DNA of 64,000 nucleotides. Source: Clostridia bacterium (GTDB lineage: Bacteria; Bacillota; Clostridia; Oscillospirales; Acutalibacteraceae). The stretch lies in assembly GCA_017624675.1 (NCBI GenBank), contig JAGAMO010000001.1:62001-126000 (forward strand). The letters are read 5' to 3'. The position numbers and the translations under genes are program-made. Shown here piece by piece: positions 1 to 7,732 of the stretch. Under the pieces are notes generated by a model that worked only from the letters and a program-made list of their open reading frames with translations, was not told where the DNA came from and made no database searches. The first letter of the stretch is position 1. Each line of letters starts with the position of its first letter.

Positions 1-791
1 TAGAAAACGAAAAGCAGAATGGCGCTTGTTATACAAATTGTGAAAGATAAAAGAGATGATATCCTAATGCGCCCCCACATTAAACTGTCTGTTCTAATAA
101 GCTCTAAAAATCCTCTTTCAAAACCGTACCAAACGCCGTAGGAAAGCAAAATCTGACCGCTGAATTTGCGATTTTTGCTTATCTTATGTAGAACAAACAC
201 GCCTAAAAGACACCAGATTGATTCATATAAGAAGCAGGGGTGAACAAGACCCTCGGAGCCCATATAACTGATTGTTCTAGCGCTCTCCATACCCCACCAA
301 CTGCTGCCAGTAAATGTACCGAAGGCTTCCTGGTTAACAAAGTTACCCCAACGGCCGATACCTTGTCCAATAAGAAAACCAATGGCGGTAATATCTAAAA
401 CATCTAAAATTTTCAGTTTAAAGAGTTTGCAGAATAAACTGCCAAAACCTAAAGCACCGATAACTGCGCCGTAGATTGCAAGACCTGAAAATCCTGACGA
501 GGTAAAACCGAAAAAGTCTGAAAAACTCTCTAGCTTTTCACCATCGAAAATTAAGTAATAAGTTCTGGCACAGAGAATTGCAATAGGTGCGGTTATAATA
601 ACCGCATCAAGCAGTTTATCAAGATTAATGTTAAACCTCTTTGCATTTTTGTAGGCATATAAAAGAGCCATTGCAAAACCAAAAGCAATTATAATACCAT
701 ACCAATAAATATCCCAGTGACCTTTGCCCAACGGAATTGTAAAGGCAATAGGGTTAAGGGTCAATTTAATTCCAAAAATTGTAACAATCAT
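1..791 (-). CDS. lgt: Prolipoprotein diacylglyceryl transferase, 3' end cut by window edge
   Basis: Lgt transfers diacylglycerol from phosphatidylglycerol to the lipobox cysteine of prolipoproteins in the cytoplasmic membrane. Translating the minus strand from the ATG at 791 gives a multi-pass membrane protein that runs off the left edge. It carries the Lgt signature GRWGNFVNQEAFG and the later HPCFLYES segment typical of the family. AGGTGA lies 7 nt before the ATG. About 263 residues are visible, close to full length, so only the C-terminus is missing. It starts 13 bp beyond the stop of the M16 gene and is probably in the same transcript. The window also holds a candidate lipoprotein substrate at 10034-10528. 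Confidence 0.95.
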   Translation of the reverse strand, partial: MIVTIFGIKLTLNPIAFTIPLGKGHWDIYWYGIIIAFGFAMALLYAYKNAKRFNINLDKLLDAVIITAPIAILCARTYYLIFDGEKLESFSDFFGFTSSGFSGLAIYGAVIGALGFGSLFCKLFKLKILDVLDITAIGFLIGQGIGRWGNFVNQEAFGTFTGSSWWGMESARTISYMGSEGLVHPCFLYESIWCLLGVFVLHKISKNRKFSGQILLSYGVWYGFERGFLELIRTDSLMWGRIRISSLLSFTICITSAILLFVF

Positions 792-804
792 TATTTCACC
801 TGCA

Positions 805-2067
805 TTATTTAGGGTTTATAACCGATAAAACTGTGTTTTCGGTATCAAAGCATTTAAGCTTTCGGCTAACATCTTCAAGAGTTATACTTCTTAAATATTT
901 AAGCTCGTCAAAAAGTGATGTGTCGTTCATAGCGCAGTCGGTAAGACTCATTGCAATGCTTTCAACATTATTAAACATCCTAATTGCAGAGCCGTACATA
1001 CTGGCTCTGATGGCGGAAAACAGTTTTTTATCAATACCGTCGCGTTTTAAACGACCGATTTCGTTTTTAATCTCTTTTGCAACAGCCTTGGGGTCAGAAG
1101 ACTCGCCCTCAAAAATCAAGGCGGAATATCCATCGCCGCAGAAATGCTCACTTTCAAACTCGTCATTTATAAGCCCTTTGTTGATAAGTTCTTTGTAAAG
1201 GGGAGAGGCATCGCCTGAGATGATATTCAATAGCATAGCTATTATAATTTTTTCTTTTACGGTAAGGGGTGTTTCGTCAACTTCCTGTTTAAATCCAAAG
1301 CAGAACATGGGCTGAGCCACCTCTAAGGACTGCTCGGTATAATTAGTTACAACCTCATAAGGTTCCTTTGGCTTAATGCGCATAATTTCGTGAGGCTTAG
1401 ATGGTTTAATACCTCTTTCTATTTGTTCTAAGCAAGTGTCAGCATCAACGTTACCGGCAATACAAATAAACATATTAGAGGGGTTATAAAAGGTATTATA
1501 ACAGTCAAATAAAAGCTTGTAATCAATTTTGGCAATAGATTCAACTGTACCCGCAATGTCAATTCTAACGGGGTGGTTGTGGTACATTGCCATTAGCATA
1601 TTAAACATAACCCTCCAAGCGGGGCTATCGTCATACATACGAATTTCCTGACCGATTATTCCTTGCTCTTTTTTGACAGTTGCCTCGGTAAAATAGGGAG
1701 ACTGAACAAAGGAAAGGAGAATGTCTAAGTTCTCATAAAATCTGTCCGAGCAAGAGAAAAGGTAACAAGTTTTATCAAATGAGGTAAAGGCGTTAGCATA
1801 AGCACCTGTTTTTGCAAACTTTGTAAAAGCGTCGCCGTCCTCACTCTCAAAAAGCTTATGCTCTAAAAAGTGGGCGATACCCTCGGGCACGGCGGTTTCT
1901 TTGCCGTTTACATTAAATATAGTGTCAATAGAGCCGTATTTTGTACCAAAAAGGGCGTAGGCAGATTTATATTGAGGCTTCTCAAGTATAAAAATTTTAA
2001 GCCCATTATCTAAGGTGGCTTTTACATAGGCTTCGCCAATTTCATTTTCGAAAAATTCTTTTTTCAA
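805..2067 (-). CDS. ymfH: M16 family zinc peptidase, YmfH-like (catalytic member of pair)
   Basis: This 420-aa protein is an M16 (insulinase/processing-peptidase) metallopeptidase. The inverted zinc motif HFLEH is at residues 66-70 (His66 and His70 ligands, Glu69 base), and Glu141 (preceded by Glu134 seven residues earlier) fits the third ligand. Size and the adjacent partner match the Bacillus ymfF-ymfH pair, annotated as EF-P 5-aminopentanol modification-associated proteins; the substrate is not established. It overlaps the upstream gene by 4 bp (ATGA), so the two are translationally coupled, as expected for subunits of one heterodimer. Confidence 0.9.
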   Translation of the reverse strand: MKKEFFENEIGEAYVKATLDNGLKIFILEKPQYKSAYALFGTKYGSIDTIFNVNGKETAVPEGIAHFLEHKLFESEDGDAFTKFAKTGAYANAFTSFDKTCYLFSCSDRFYENLDILLSFVQSPYFTEATVKKEQGIIGQEIRMYDDSPAWRVMFNMLMAMYHNHPVRIDIAGTVESIAKIDYKLLFDCYNTFYNPSNMFICIAGNVDADTCLEQIERGIKPSKPHEIMRIKPKEPYEVVTNYTEQSLEVAQPMFCFGFKQEVDETPLTVKEKIIIAMLLNIISGDASPLYKELINKGLINDEFESEHFCGDGYSALIFEGESSDPKAVAKEIKNEIGRLKRDGIDKKLFSAIRASMYGSAIRMFNNVESIAMSLTDCAMNDTSLFDELKYLRSITLEDVSRKLKCFDTENTVLSVINPK

Positions 2068-3344
2068 TTTGAAGCCTCCTTAGGTAAAAGTTTATAAACG
2101 GTGTGAAGCTTTACTCCCTTTGCAGCGGCAATAACATCATCACGAGTGATTTTAGCAACCTTTTTTGCAATATCTTCGGGGGAATAAAGCTTTTTGTTAT
2201 TGATTTTTATGGCATACCATAAGTCAATGGAATTCTGACTGTCGTTATAAGAATTTAGTGAGTCGGTAATACTCTTAATGGAAGACTCAAACTCAAAGTC
2301 GGTAAATTTACCTTTTTTAACAATTTGAAGTTGGTTTAAAATTTCCTTTTGGGCTTTTTCGCAGTTTTCGGTTTCAACACCGCTTTCAACAGTGATTAAA
2401 CCCTTTTGACGAATGCTTGAAGCAGAGCAGTAATAACACAAACTCATTTTTTCTCGAACGTTAGCAAATAAACGGGAGTAAGGTCCGCCGCCGAAAATAT
2501 CGGTCATAACCATTAAAGGCAGAGCCACACTATCGTTGCCGTAAAGCTCACTTGAAAAACCAAGACATAGCTTACCTTGTGCTACATCCATTCTGTCAAC
2601 CACAGTGTTCGGGTTTTTAATTGCATTAGTTTTGGTGGATTCGGTGCAATTTGTAACGTTCTTTCTCTTAATGTTTGCAAAACGCTCTGAAACTTCTTCA
2701 AAGAAACCTTCGGGAACAGTTTTGCCAACAACCTGAACTCGCACAAAGGCAGTTTCAAGCATATTTTTCCAAGTGTTATAAAGACTTCCACCGGTTATAG
2801 CCTCAACATCCTCAACAGTTCCGCATTTGGGCAATCCGTAGACCTCGTCTTTATACATTTCTTCAATCAAACGTTTTTTTGCAAAAACACGCTTTTCGCT
2901 GATTTCGCCCTTAATATGTTCTATAGCCTTTCTCTTCTCGCGTTCTAAATCTTCACTGAAGAAAGCGCCGTTTTCAGTGTTAGGCTCGAATATTAAATCA
3001 AGAAGCAATTTACTTGCGTTTTTAACAAGCGATTCATCTTCAAAGGAGAACTTATCATTGATAACCGAAATGGTCATTTTTAAAAGCTGATAATCGCCGT
3101 ATTTTTCCGCAGTGGCGTTAAGTCTTGCGCCGTAAAGCTTGGCAAGTTTAAGGTTAAGACGGGAAAAATCGGGATATTTTTTACTGCAAGAGGTAAGAAT
3201 AAAGGGAAGCAAGGCATTAGCCGCAACAGTATCCTTATTCAACGGAAGATAAAAGTTATAGGAAATAAGGGTTGTGTTAAAACGGCTGTTCTTAATAAAT
3301 AACCCTTCAACACCTCTATTTAGCTTTAAAATCTCAAGTGCCAT
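2064..3344 (-). CDS. ymfF: M16 family peptidase-like protein, YmfF-like (non-catalytic partner)
   Basis: This 426-aa protein has the two-half M16 fold pattern: an N-terminal half, then a C-terminal half with a GGGPYSRLF-type segment and a RxKxSLCYY-like stretch (REKMSLCYY). No HxxEH motif is present where the zinc site should be, near residues 45-60. It is therefore probably the inactive, substrate-holding subunit of the M16 pair with the gene that overlaps its stop codon. AAAGGAAAA precedes the ATG. A plausible minus-strand promoter lies near 3378-3407 (TTGTAA, 18 bp, TATACT). Confidence 0.87.
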   Translation of the reverse strand: MALEILKLNRGVEGLFIKNSRFNTTLISYNFYLPLNKDTVAANALLPFILTSCSKKYPDFSRLNLKLAKLYGARLNATAEKYGDYQLLKMTISVINDKFSFEDESLVKNASKLLLDLIFEPNTENGAFFSEDLEREKRKAIEHIKGEISEKRVFAKKRLIEEMYKDEVYGLPKCGTVEDVEAITGGSLYNTWKNMLETAFVRVQVVGKTVPEGFFEEVSERFANIKRKNVTNCTESTKTNAIKNPNTVVDRMDVAQGKLCLGFSSELYGNDSVALPLMVMTDIFGGGPYSRLFANVREKMSLCYYCSASSIRQKGLITVESGVETENCEKAQKEILNQLQIVKKGKFTDFEFESSIKSITDSLNSYNDSQNSIDLWYAIKINNKKLYSPEDIAKKVAKITRDDVIAAAKGVKLHTVYKLLPKEASN

Positions 3345-3377
3345 AAAAGTTTTCCTTTCGGTTAAATACTTATAGTA

Positions 3378-3407
3378 AGTATATCACATTTAACAGTAAA
3401 TTTACAA
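3378..3407 (-). promoter_or_regulatory. Putative sigma-A promoter for the M16 pair and lgt
   Basis: On the minus strand TTGTAA (3402-3407) is separated by 18 bp from TATACT (3378-3383), about 34 bp upstream of the ATG at 3344. The -10 is good and the -35 moderate. Confidence 0.45.
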
Positions 3408-3453
3408 CTAATAATTTAAAGTGTGCTAAAATAATTTAAAAGAGGTGAATGCA

Positions 3454-4977
3454 GTGAAAAAACGCGGTATACCAATACCCACCCGAATTATTATTTCAGG
3501 CATACTTTTACTTATACAGTTAGTCTTTATAACAACTGTGATATATGATTATACCGTTGCTTCTACAACGGCTTATGCTATATCTACCGTTTTGGGTATT
3601 ATAACGGTTATAGTTTTGATAAATAGGCGTTCAAATCCCGACCATAAAATTTCTTGGATTGTTTTTATTCTAATTTTCCCGATTTTTGGAATAACGGTGT
3701 TCTTACTTTGGGGCGGCGGCAGAATATTGCCTTCAATAAAGAAGCGAATGATAAGTGGGGAAGCCAAATATAAATCTTATTTAAAGGACAATGACGAGGT
3801 TTTAGAGTCGTTAAAATACCATGATTTGCTTCATTCTCGCCAAGCGGAATATCTTACACGCGAGAGCGGTTACCCAATTTATAATAATACCTCTACTGAG
3901 TATTTTTCTCCTATAGATAATCTTATGCCAAGACTCTTAGAAGAACTTGAAAAGGCAGAAAAATATATTTTTATTGAGTTCTTTATATTGGCAGAGGGCA
4001 AAATGTGGGATGAAATCCACAAAATATTAAAAAGAAAAGTTCAAGATGGGGTAGAGGTTAAGGTGATTTTTGACGATTTCGGCTCGATAAAAAGACAGCG
4101 CAAGGGTTTTGTACAACGCCTTAAATCAGAGAAGATTGAGGTTGCAGTTTTTAACCCAATAAACCCCTTTATGAATATTTTTATGAATAATCGTAATCAT
4201 CAAAAAATAATTGTGATTGATGGGAAAACAGCGATTACAGGCGGTTTTAATATCGGCGATGAGTATATCAATGAGTGGAAGCGATTTGGTCACTGGATGG
4301 ACGCCGCTATACTTATAAAAGGTGATGCTGTTAAAAGTTTCTTGTCTCTTTTCTGTTCTATGTGGGATTTTGCCACAAGAAAACCTATAAAGATGTCAAA
4401 ATACATTTCGAATTACGAAGTTAAAGCCGACGGATTTGTTATACCTTATGCCGACGACCCATTAAATGACAAAAACCCCGCCGAGGGTATATATTCCCAA
4501 ATTCTAAACACTGCACAAAAATATGTATATATTACAACGCCATATCTCATAATTGATAATGCGATGAAAAATAATTTAATGATGGCGGCAAAATCAGGGG
4601 TAGATGTTAGAATAATAACTCCGCATATTCCTGATAAATGGTATGTTCACAATGTTACACAATATAATTATTTGGAGCTTTTAGAATCGGGTGTTAAAAT
4701 TTACGAATATACTGACGGTTTTATACATTCAAAACTTTTTGTGTCGGATGATGCTGTAGCAACTGTTGGGACTGTAAATATGGATTACCGCAGTTTTGTT
4801 TTTCAGTTTGAATGCGGTGTCTGGATATGCAACAGCGAAACAGTTACTGATATAAAATGTGATATTTTGAATATTATTAAAAGAAGCGAAGAAATAAATA
4901 TTGATTTGTGGAAAAAAAGACCCCTTAAACAAAGATTTTTACAAGCAATTTTACATTTATTTGCCCCTTTTATGTGA
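3454..4977 (+). CDS. cls: Cardiolipin synthase
   Basis: This membrane phospholipase-D-type enzyme condenses two phosphatidylglycerols into cardiolipin. Two hydrophobic segments lie in the first ~80 residues, followed by two HKD domains: HxK beginning at His249 (NHQKIIVIDG) and at His425 (IHSKLFVSDD). Both catalytic motifs are intact and the ~507-aa length is normal for bacterial Cls. I prefer the GTG at 3454, preceded by AGAGGTG at the right distance. The in-frame GTG at 3445 lies inside that ribosome binding site, so a start there is less likely. The stop codon abuts the -35 box of the next gene. Confidence 0.93.
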   Translation: MKKRGIPIPTRIIISGILLLIQLVFITTVIYDYTVASTTAYAISTVLGIITVIVLINRRSNPDHKISWIVFILIFPIFGITVFLLWGGGRILPSIKKRMISGEAKYKSYLKDNDEVLESLKYHDLLHSRQAEYLTRESGYPIYNNTSTEYFSPIDNLMPRLLEELEKAEKYIFIEFFILAEGKMWDEIHKILKRKVQDGVEVKVIFDDFGSIKRQRKGFVQRLKSEKIEVAVFNPINPFMNIFMNNRNHQKIIVIDGKTAITGGFNIGDEYINEWKRFGHWMDAAILIKGDAVKSFLSLFCSMWDFATRKPIKMSKYISNYEVKADGFVIPYADDPLNDKNPAEGIYSQILNTAQKYVYITTPYLIIDNAMKNNLMMAAKSGVDVRIITPHIPDKWYVHNVTQYNYLELLESGVKIYEYTDGFIHSKLFVSDDAVATVGTVNMDYRSFVFQFECGVWICNSETVTDIKCDILNIIKRSEEINIDLWKKRPLKQRFLQAILHLFAPFM

Positions 4978-5006
4978 TTGACATTTTAAATTTTTCTTGA
5001 TATAAT
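4978..5006 (+). promoter_or_regulatory. Consensus sigma-A promoter for the 48-aa protein gene
   Basis: TTGACA (4978-4983), exactly 17 bp, TATAAT (5001-5006). This is a perfect consensus promoter starting one base after the cls stop codon. The predicted start site is about 30 bp upstream of the small ORF. Confidence 0.8.
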
Positions 5007-5039
5007 AATAAAGAAGAATAAATTCTGGGAGGATTTATA

Positions 5040-5186
5040 ATGAAAAGCTTTTTAAAGGTTATTGGCTCACTCTTGGCAGTTTTTGGCGCGGTTATCAGCG
5101 CTTTGGCTGTTTTCGATAAATTCGCAAACAAAAACCGTATTAAAGGCGATTATTTAGAGTGCGATATTGAAAATATTGAAGAATAA
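5040..5186 (+). CDS. Small single-pass membrane protein, 48 aa, unknown function
   Basis: An ATG at 5040 preceded by GGGAGGA opens a 48-codon frame. A single hydrophobic helix (about residues 5-25) is followed by a short basic stretch (DKFANKNR) and an acidic tail ending ECDIENIEE. The perfect consensus promoter in front, a good ribosome binding site and a strong terminator just after make it a self-contained, probably well-expressed unit. I do not recognise a family with confidence. Small proteins of this plan (one helix plus acidic tail) are common in Clostridia and their function is unknown. Confidence 0.75.
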   Translation: MKSFLKVIGSLLAVFGAVISALAVFDKFANKNRIKGDYLECDIENIEE

Positions 5187-5188
5187 TT

Positions 5189-5216
5189 AAAAGCGGTGTT
5201 TTAGCACCGCTTTTAT
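5189..5216 (+). terminator. Rho-independent terminator after the 48-aa gene
   Basis: A 10-bp perfect stem (AAAAGCGGTG / CACCGCTTTT) with loop TTTTAG, directly after the stop codon. Confidence 0.85.
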
Positions 5217-5226
5217 TAATTTAATC

Positions 5227-5255
5227 TTGACAATTTAAATTTAGTGTGGTATAGT
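5227..5255 (+). promoter_or_regulatory. Promoter of the tRNA-Leu unit
   Basis: TTGACA (5227-5232), 17 bp, TATAGT (5250-5255). It sits about 28 bp before the truncated tRNA-Leu copy at 5283, the spacing expected for a tRNA gene's own promoter. The intact tRNA is now 234 bp downstream of the -10 box. Confidence 0.7.
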
Positions 5256-5281
5256 TTCAAGGTCGCACAATAATGCACGAA

Positions 5282-5488
5282 TGCGGGTGTGGCGGAATTG
5301 GGCGAAGCGGTGTGCCGCATCCTGTGGATGAATAAGGCACGGCGCTGAGGTGAAGAAATAAGGAGAAATGCGAAGCGCTCCAAGCGAGCAGAGCGACTAT
5401 ATTTCTGAGGGCAAAACGCACGGAGTGCGGCTGCCAAATAAATATCAGTCCAAATTTTCTTATATCTTCTTATCAATTTAATAAATTT
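5282..5488 (+). mobile_element. Structured insert bounded by a copy of the tRNA-Leu 5' end
   Basis: The first 20 nt (5282-5301) exactly repeat the 5' end of the intact tRNA-Leu and the base before it (5488-5507). Between the copies is sequence unlike its surroundings, rich in GCGAAGCG-type words and hairpins, for example GTGCC (5312-5316) with GGCAC (5336-5340) enclosing CATCC-TGT-GGATG. The minus strand has an 86-codon open frame across it that looks fortuitous. The arrangement suggests insertion into a tRNA gene with restoration of the gene. A decayed tandem tRNA is the alternative. Confidence 0.5.
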
Positions 5489-5571
5489 GCGGGTGTGGCG
5501 GAATTGGCAGACGCACTAGCCTTAGGAGCTAGCGCATTAGCGTGCAGGTTCAAGTCCTGTCACCCGCACCA
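5489..5571 (+). tRNA. tRNA-Leu (anticodon UAG)
   Basis: A complete tRNA. The acceptor stem GCGGGTG pairs with CACCCGC, followed by discriminator A and an encoded CCA. The anticodon stem CTAGC/GCTAG encloses loop CTTAGGA with anticodon TAG. The extra arm is of type II as in Leu tRNAs, and the T-arm GGTTCAAGTCC is standard. It is followed by a terminator. Confidence 0.96.
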
Positions 5572-5572
5572 A

Positions 5573-5611
5573 GATCCAAATCTGACCGTTAGGTTGGGTT
5601 TGGATTTTTTT
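5573..5611 (+). terminator. Terminator after tRNA-Leu
   Basis: GATCCAAATC pairs with GGTTTGGATT (G-T wobbles included) across a ~15-nt loop, followed by a run of T. Confidence 0.75.
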
Positions 5612-5655
5612 ATAGATAAAAATGTTATTTCGTAATAATTAAATTGATTTTTGTA

Positions 5656-5684
5656 TTGAAAAAGTATTTTAAAAATGGTATAGT
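5656..5684 (+). promoter_or_regulatory. Putative promoter of the Thr/Ser exporter genes
   Basis: TTGAAA (5656-5661), 17 bp, TATAGT (5679-5684), 35 bp before the start codon. Confidence 0.6.
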
Positions 5685-5718
5685 TGCTTTATTATATTTT
5701 TAATAAAGAGGTAGATTG

Positions 5719-6471
5719 ATGAAAAAGTTATTTAGCTATGCTATGGATATTGGCGAGCAAATGCTTATTTCGGGCGCCGAAGTTCACCGTGTGGAAGAAA
5801 GCGTGACTCGTATTTGTAATGCTCTTGGGGCAGTTAGAGTTGATGTTTTCATTATTACCAGCAGTATGGTGGTTACTGTACATACAAATGACGGTGAAAT
5901 ATATACCCAAACCAGAAGAATTATGTCTTCGGGTATAGATATAGAAAAACTTCATGGTTTAAATCAGTTGTCGAGAGAAATTTGCGAAAAAAATCTTTCG
6001 GCAGAGGAAATTGAAACCAAATTAAATGCCGCTATAAATTGCAAAAAATATCCTATATGGTGGGAGTTCGTTTGCTATGCGGTGATAGCCGGTGCGTTTA
6101 CTTTGTTCTTTGGTGGAACGGCTATTGAAACATTGATTTCATTACTTGTGGGCTTTGCTGTTAGATGCAGTATCTCCGTTTTTAATAGGTTAATTACCAA
6201 TAAGATTTTTTCAAAGTTTATTTCCACTGCTGTCGCTACATTTTTAGCACTAATTGCAGTTAAATTCGGTTGGATACCAAATGTGGATAAAATTATAATC
6301 GGTAATATTATGACTTTAATTCCCGGAATAGGTTTAATTAACGCTTTGCGTGATTTGTTTACGGGTGATAGCATTGCGGGACTTTTGCGAACAATTGAGG
6401 CGGTGCTTACTGCTTTGGCTATTGCGGCGGGATATTTTGTAATTGCTGTTTTGGGAGAATTTATACTATGA
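5719..6471 (+). CDS. Threonine/serine exporter family protein, ThrE N-terminal half type
   Basis: 250 aa. A soluble N-terminal ~110 residues with the family signature GAEVHRVEESVTRI is followed by about five membrane segments. This matches the PF06738 (DUF1212/ThrE) family, in which the Corynebacterium exporter ThrE is often split into two genes in Firmicutes. The adjacent downstream gene supplies the second half. The start is the ATG at 5719, after AGAGGTAG; an in-frame TTG three bases earlier is less likely. The ATGA overlap with the next gene indicates coupled translation of two subunits. Confidence 0.88.
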   Translation: MKKLFSYAMDIGEQMLISGAEVHRVEESVTRICNALGAVRVDVFIITSSMVVTVHTNDGEIYTQTRRIMSSGIDIEKLHGLNQLSREICEKNLSAEEIETKLNAAINCKKYPIWWEFVCYAVIAGAFTLFFGGTAIETLISLLVGFAVRCSISVFNRLITNKIFSKFISTAVATFLALIAVKFGWIPNVDKIIIGNIMTLIPGIGLINALRDLFTGDSIAGLLRTIEAVLTALAIAAGYFVIAVLGEFIL

Positions 6472-6920
6472 CATTAACTGAGATAATTCAAATCATATCG
6501 GGTTTTGTGGGTTCGATTGGATTTGCAATACTTTTTAATATTCGTGGTAAAAGACTTGTTGTAACCGGAATTGGCGGTTTTGCTTCTTGGTTTATTTTTG
6601 TTATACTCAGTTGGTATATTCCAAGTGAGCCTATTATTTATTTTATTGTGGCTTGCGGAATTTCGATATATGCTGAGGTTATGGCAAGGGTTGTAAAAGC
6701 GCCCACAACAACCTTTATTATTTCTTCGTTAATTCCTTTGGTGCCCGGAGGTTCGCTTTATTACACAATGGCAAATGCGTTTGAGGGCAATTTAAAGGTT
6801 TTTTTACAAAGAGGTGTATATACTCTAGAACTTGCTGCTGCATTGGCGTTGGGTATTATAGTTTCAACGGCGGTTGCAAAAATAATATACGGAACAATAA
6901 ATAAAAGGCAAAAGCCTTGA
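6468..6920 (+). CDS. Threonine/serine exporter family protein, ThrE second-half type
   Basis: 150 aa, almost wholly hydrophobic with about five membrane helices. The PLVPGGSLYYTM segment is characteristic of the PF12821 (ThrE_2, DUF3815) family. It overlaps the preceding gene by 4 bp and is its partner in the predicted amino-acid export channel. The stop codon lies inside the stem of the following terminator. Confidence 0.87.
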   Translation: MTLTEIIQIISGFVGSIGFAILFNIRGKRLVVTGIGGFASWFIFVILSWYIPSEPIIYFIVACGISIYAEVMARVVKAPTTTFIISSLIPLVPGGSLYYTMANAFEGNLKVFLQRGVYTLELAAALALGIIVSTAVAKIIYGTINKRQKP

Positions 6921-6947
6921 ACTTGCAACGGTTCAAGGCTTTTTTTG
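6911..6947. terminator. Bidirectional terminator between exporter gene and sleB-like gene
   Basis: A 12-bp stem (AAAGCCTTGAAC / GTTCAAGGCTTT) followed by T's on the plus strand. The A-rich left arm also provides T's for the convergent gene. Confidence 0.85.
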
Positions 6948-6949
6948 TT

Positions 6950-7585
6950 TTAAGAACAAAATCTGTGGTCTCCGATGGTGGTTATAACGGGGCGGCTGAA
7001 TATCCATTTGCTTGTTGCTTTTTTGGGGTTATAGTAATAAATTGCGCCGCCACTTGGGTCTAAACCGTTAATTGCATCGGTTGCGGCATTATATGCGCTT
7101 TGAGATATTGGCTCATAAAATTGACCGTCGTTAAGGCAAGAAAACGCGCCCTTTTGATAGATGACGCCCGACATTGTATCAGGAAAAGATGGGTGTTCTA
7201 TACGGTTTAACACAACAGCTCCCACTGCAACCTGTCCCATATACGGCTCGCCGCGAGCCTCGGCAGATATGATTCTTGCCAACAACTCGTAATCTGACGA
7301 ACTGTTAGAACTGCTTGAATTTATACCCATTGCCGCAAGGGTTTTCTTTCCGGCAATACCGTCGGCTACAAGTCCGTTTTTCTTTTGAAAAAAAATAACT
7401 GCATTTTTGGTTTGTGTGCCGAAAATTCCGTCAATTTCGCCATCATAATAACCCCAACGCTTTAGTTTGGTTTGAATTTCGATAACTTCTTGAGATTTTG
7501 AGCCAAATTGTGACAGTGCATAGGTAGATATTGAAAATATGCATAATATGAGAATTAGTGAAATAATAATATTAATGTATTTCAT
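6950..7585 (-). CDS. sleB: SleB-like spore cortex/cell-wall hydrolase
   Basis: 211 aa. The N-terminal signal peptide or anchor (residues 1-24) is followed by a peptidoglycan-binding domain (about 28-88, with VIEIQTKLKRWGYYDG), a Ser-rich linker, and a Hydrolase_2 catalytic domain from ~98. The ISAEARGEPYMGQVAVGAV motif contains the likely catalytic Glu109. The order PG-binding plus Hydrolase_2 is that of SleB, the lytic transglycosylase that degrades spore cortex at germination. No ypeB lies next to it. It could instead be a vegetative SleB paralogue. AAGGAGGGTG precedes the ATG. Confidence 0.87.
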   Translation of the reverse strand: MKYINIIISLILILCIFSISTYALSQFGSKSQEVIEIQTKLKRWGYYDGEIDGIFGTQTKNAVIFFQKKNGLVADGIAGKKTLAAMGINSSSSNSSSDYELLARIISAEARGEPYMGQVAVGAVVLNRIEHPSFPDTMSGVIYQKGAFSCLNDGQFYEPISQSAYNAATDAINGLDPSGGAIYYYNPKKATSKWIFSRPVITTIGDHRFCS

Positions 7586-7670
7586 TTTTCACCCTCCTTA
7601 TTTACATATTTTACAAAATAACAATAATTATTCTTTTATTACAAATAATTATAGTTTTCTCAAACCTTTT

Positions 7671-7703
7671 GTGACAAAAAAATCTCGGACCTCGATATAT
7701 AAT
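7671..7703 (+). promoter_or_regulatory. Putative Spo0A-dependent promoter of spoIIE (21-bp spacer)
   Basis: GTGACA (7671-7676) is separated by 21 bp from TATAAT (7698-7703), 30 bp before the start codon. The Bacillus spoIIE and spoIIG promoters, recognised by sigma-A with phosphorylated Spo0A, have the same unusual 21-22 bp spacing. TTTTGTGACAAAA overlaps the -35 and partly resembles a 0A-box. Confidence 0.5.
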
Positions 7704-7732
7704 GTAATTTAGAAAAAATCGGGGTGAAAGTT

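Noticed and set aside
5216..5476. 86-codon minus-strand frame across the tRNA-Leu insert
   Set aside because: Composition (Arg/Ser/Phe-rich) reflects the structured repeat sequence, with no ribosome binding site; treated as fortuitous.
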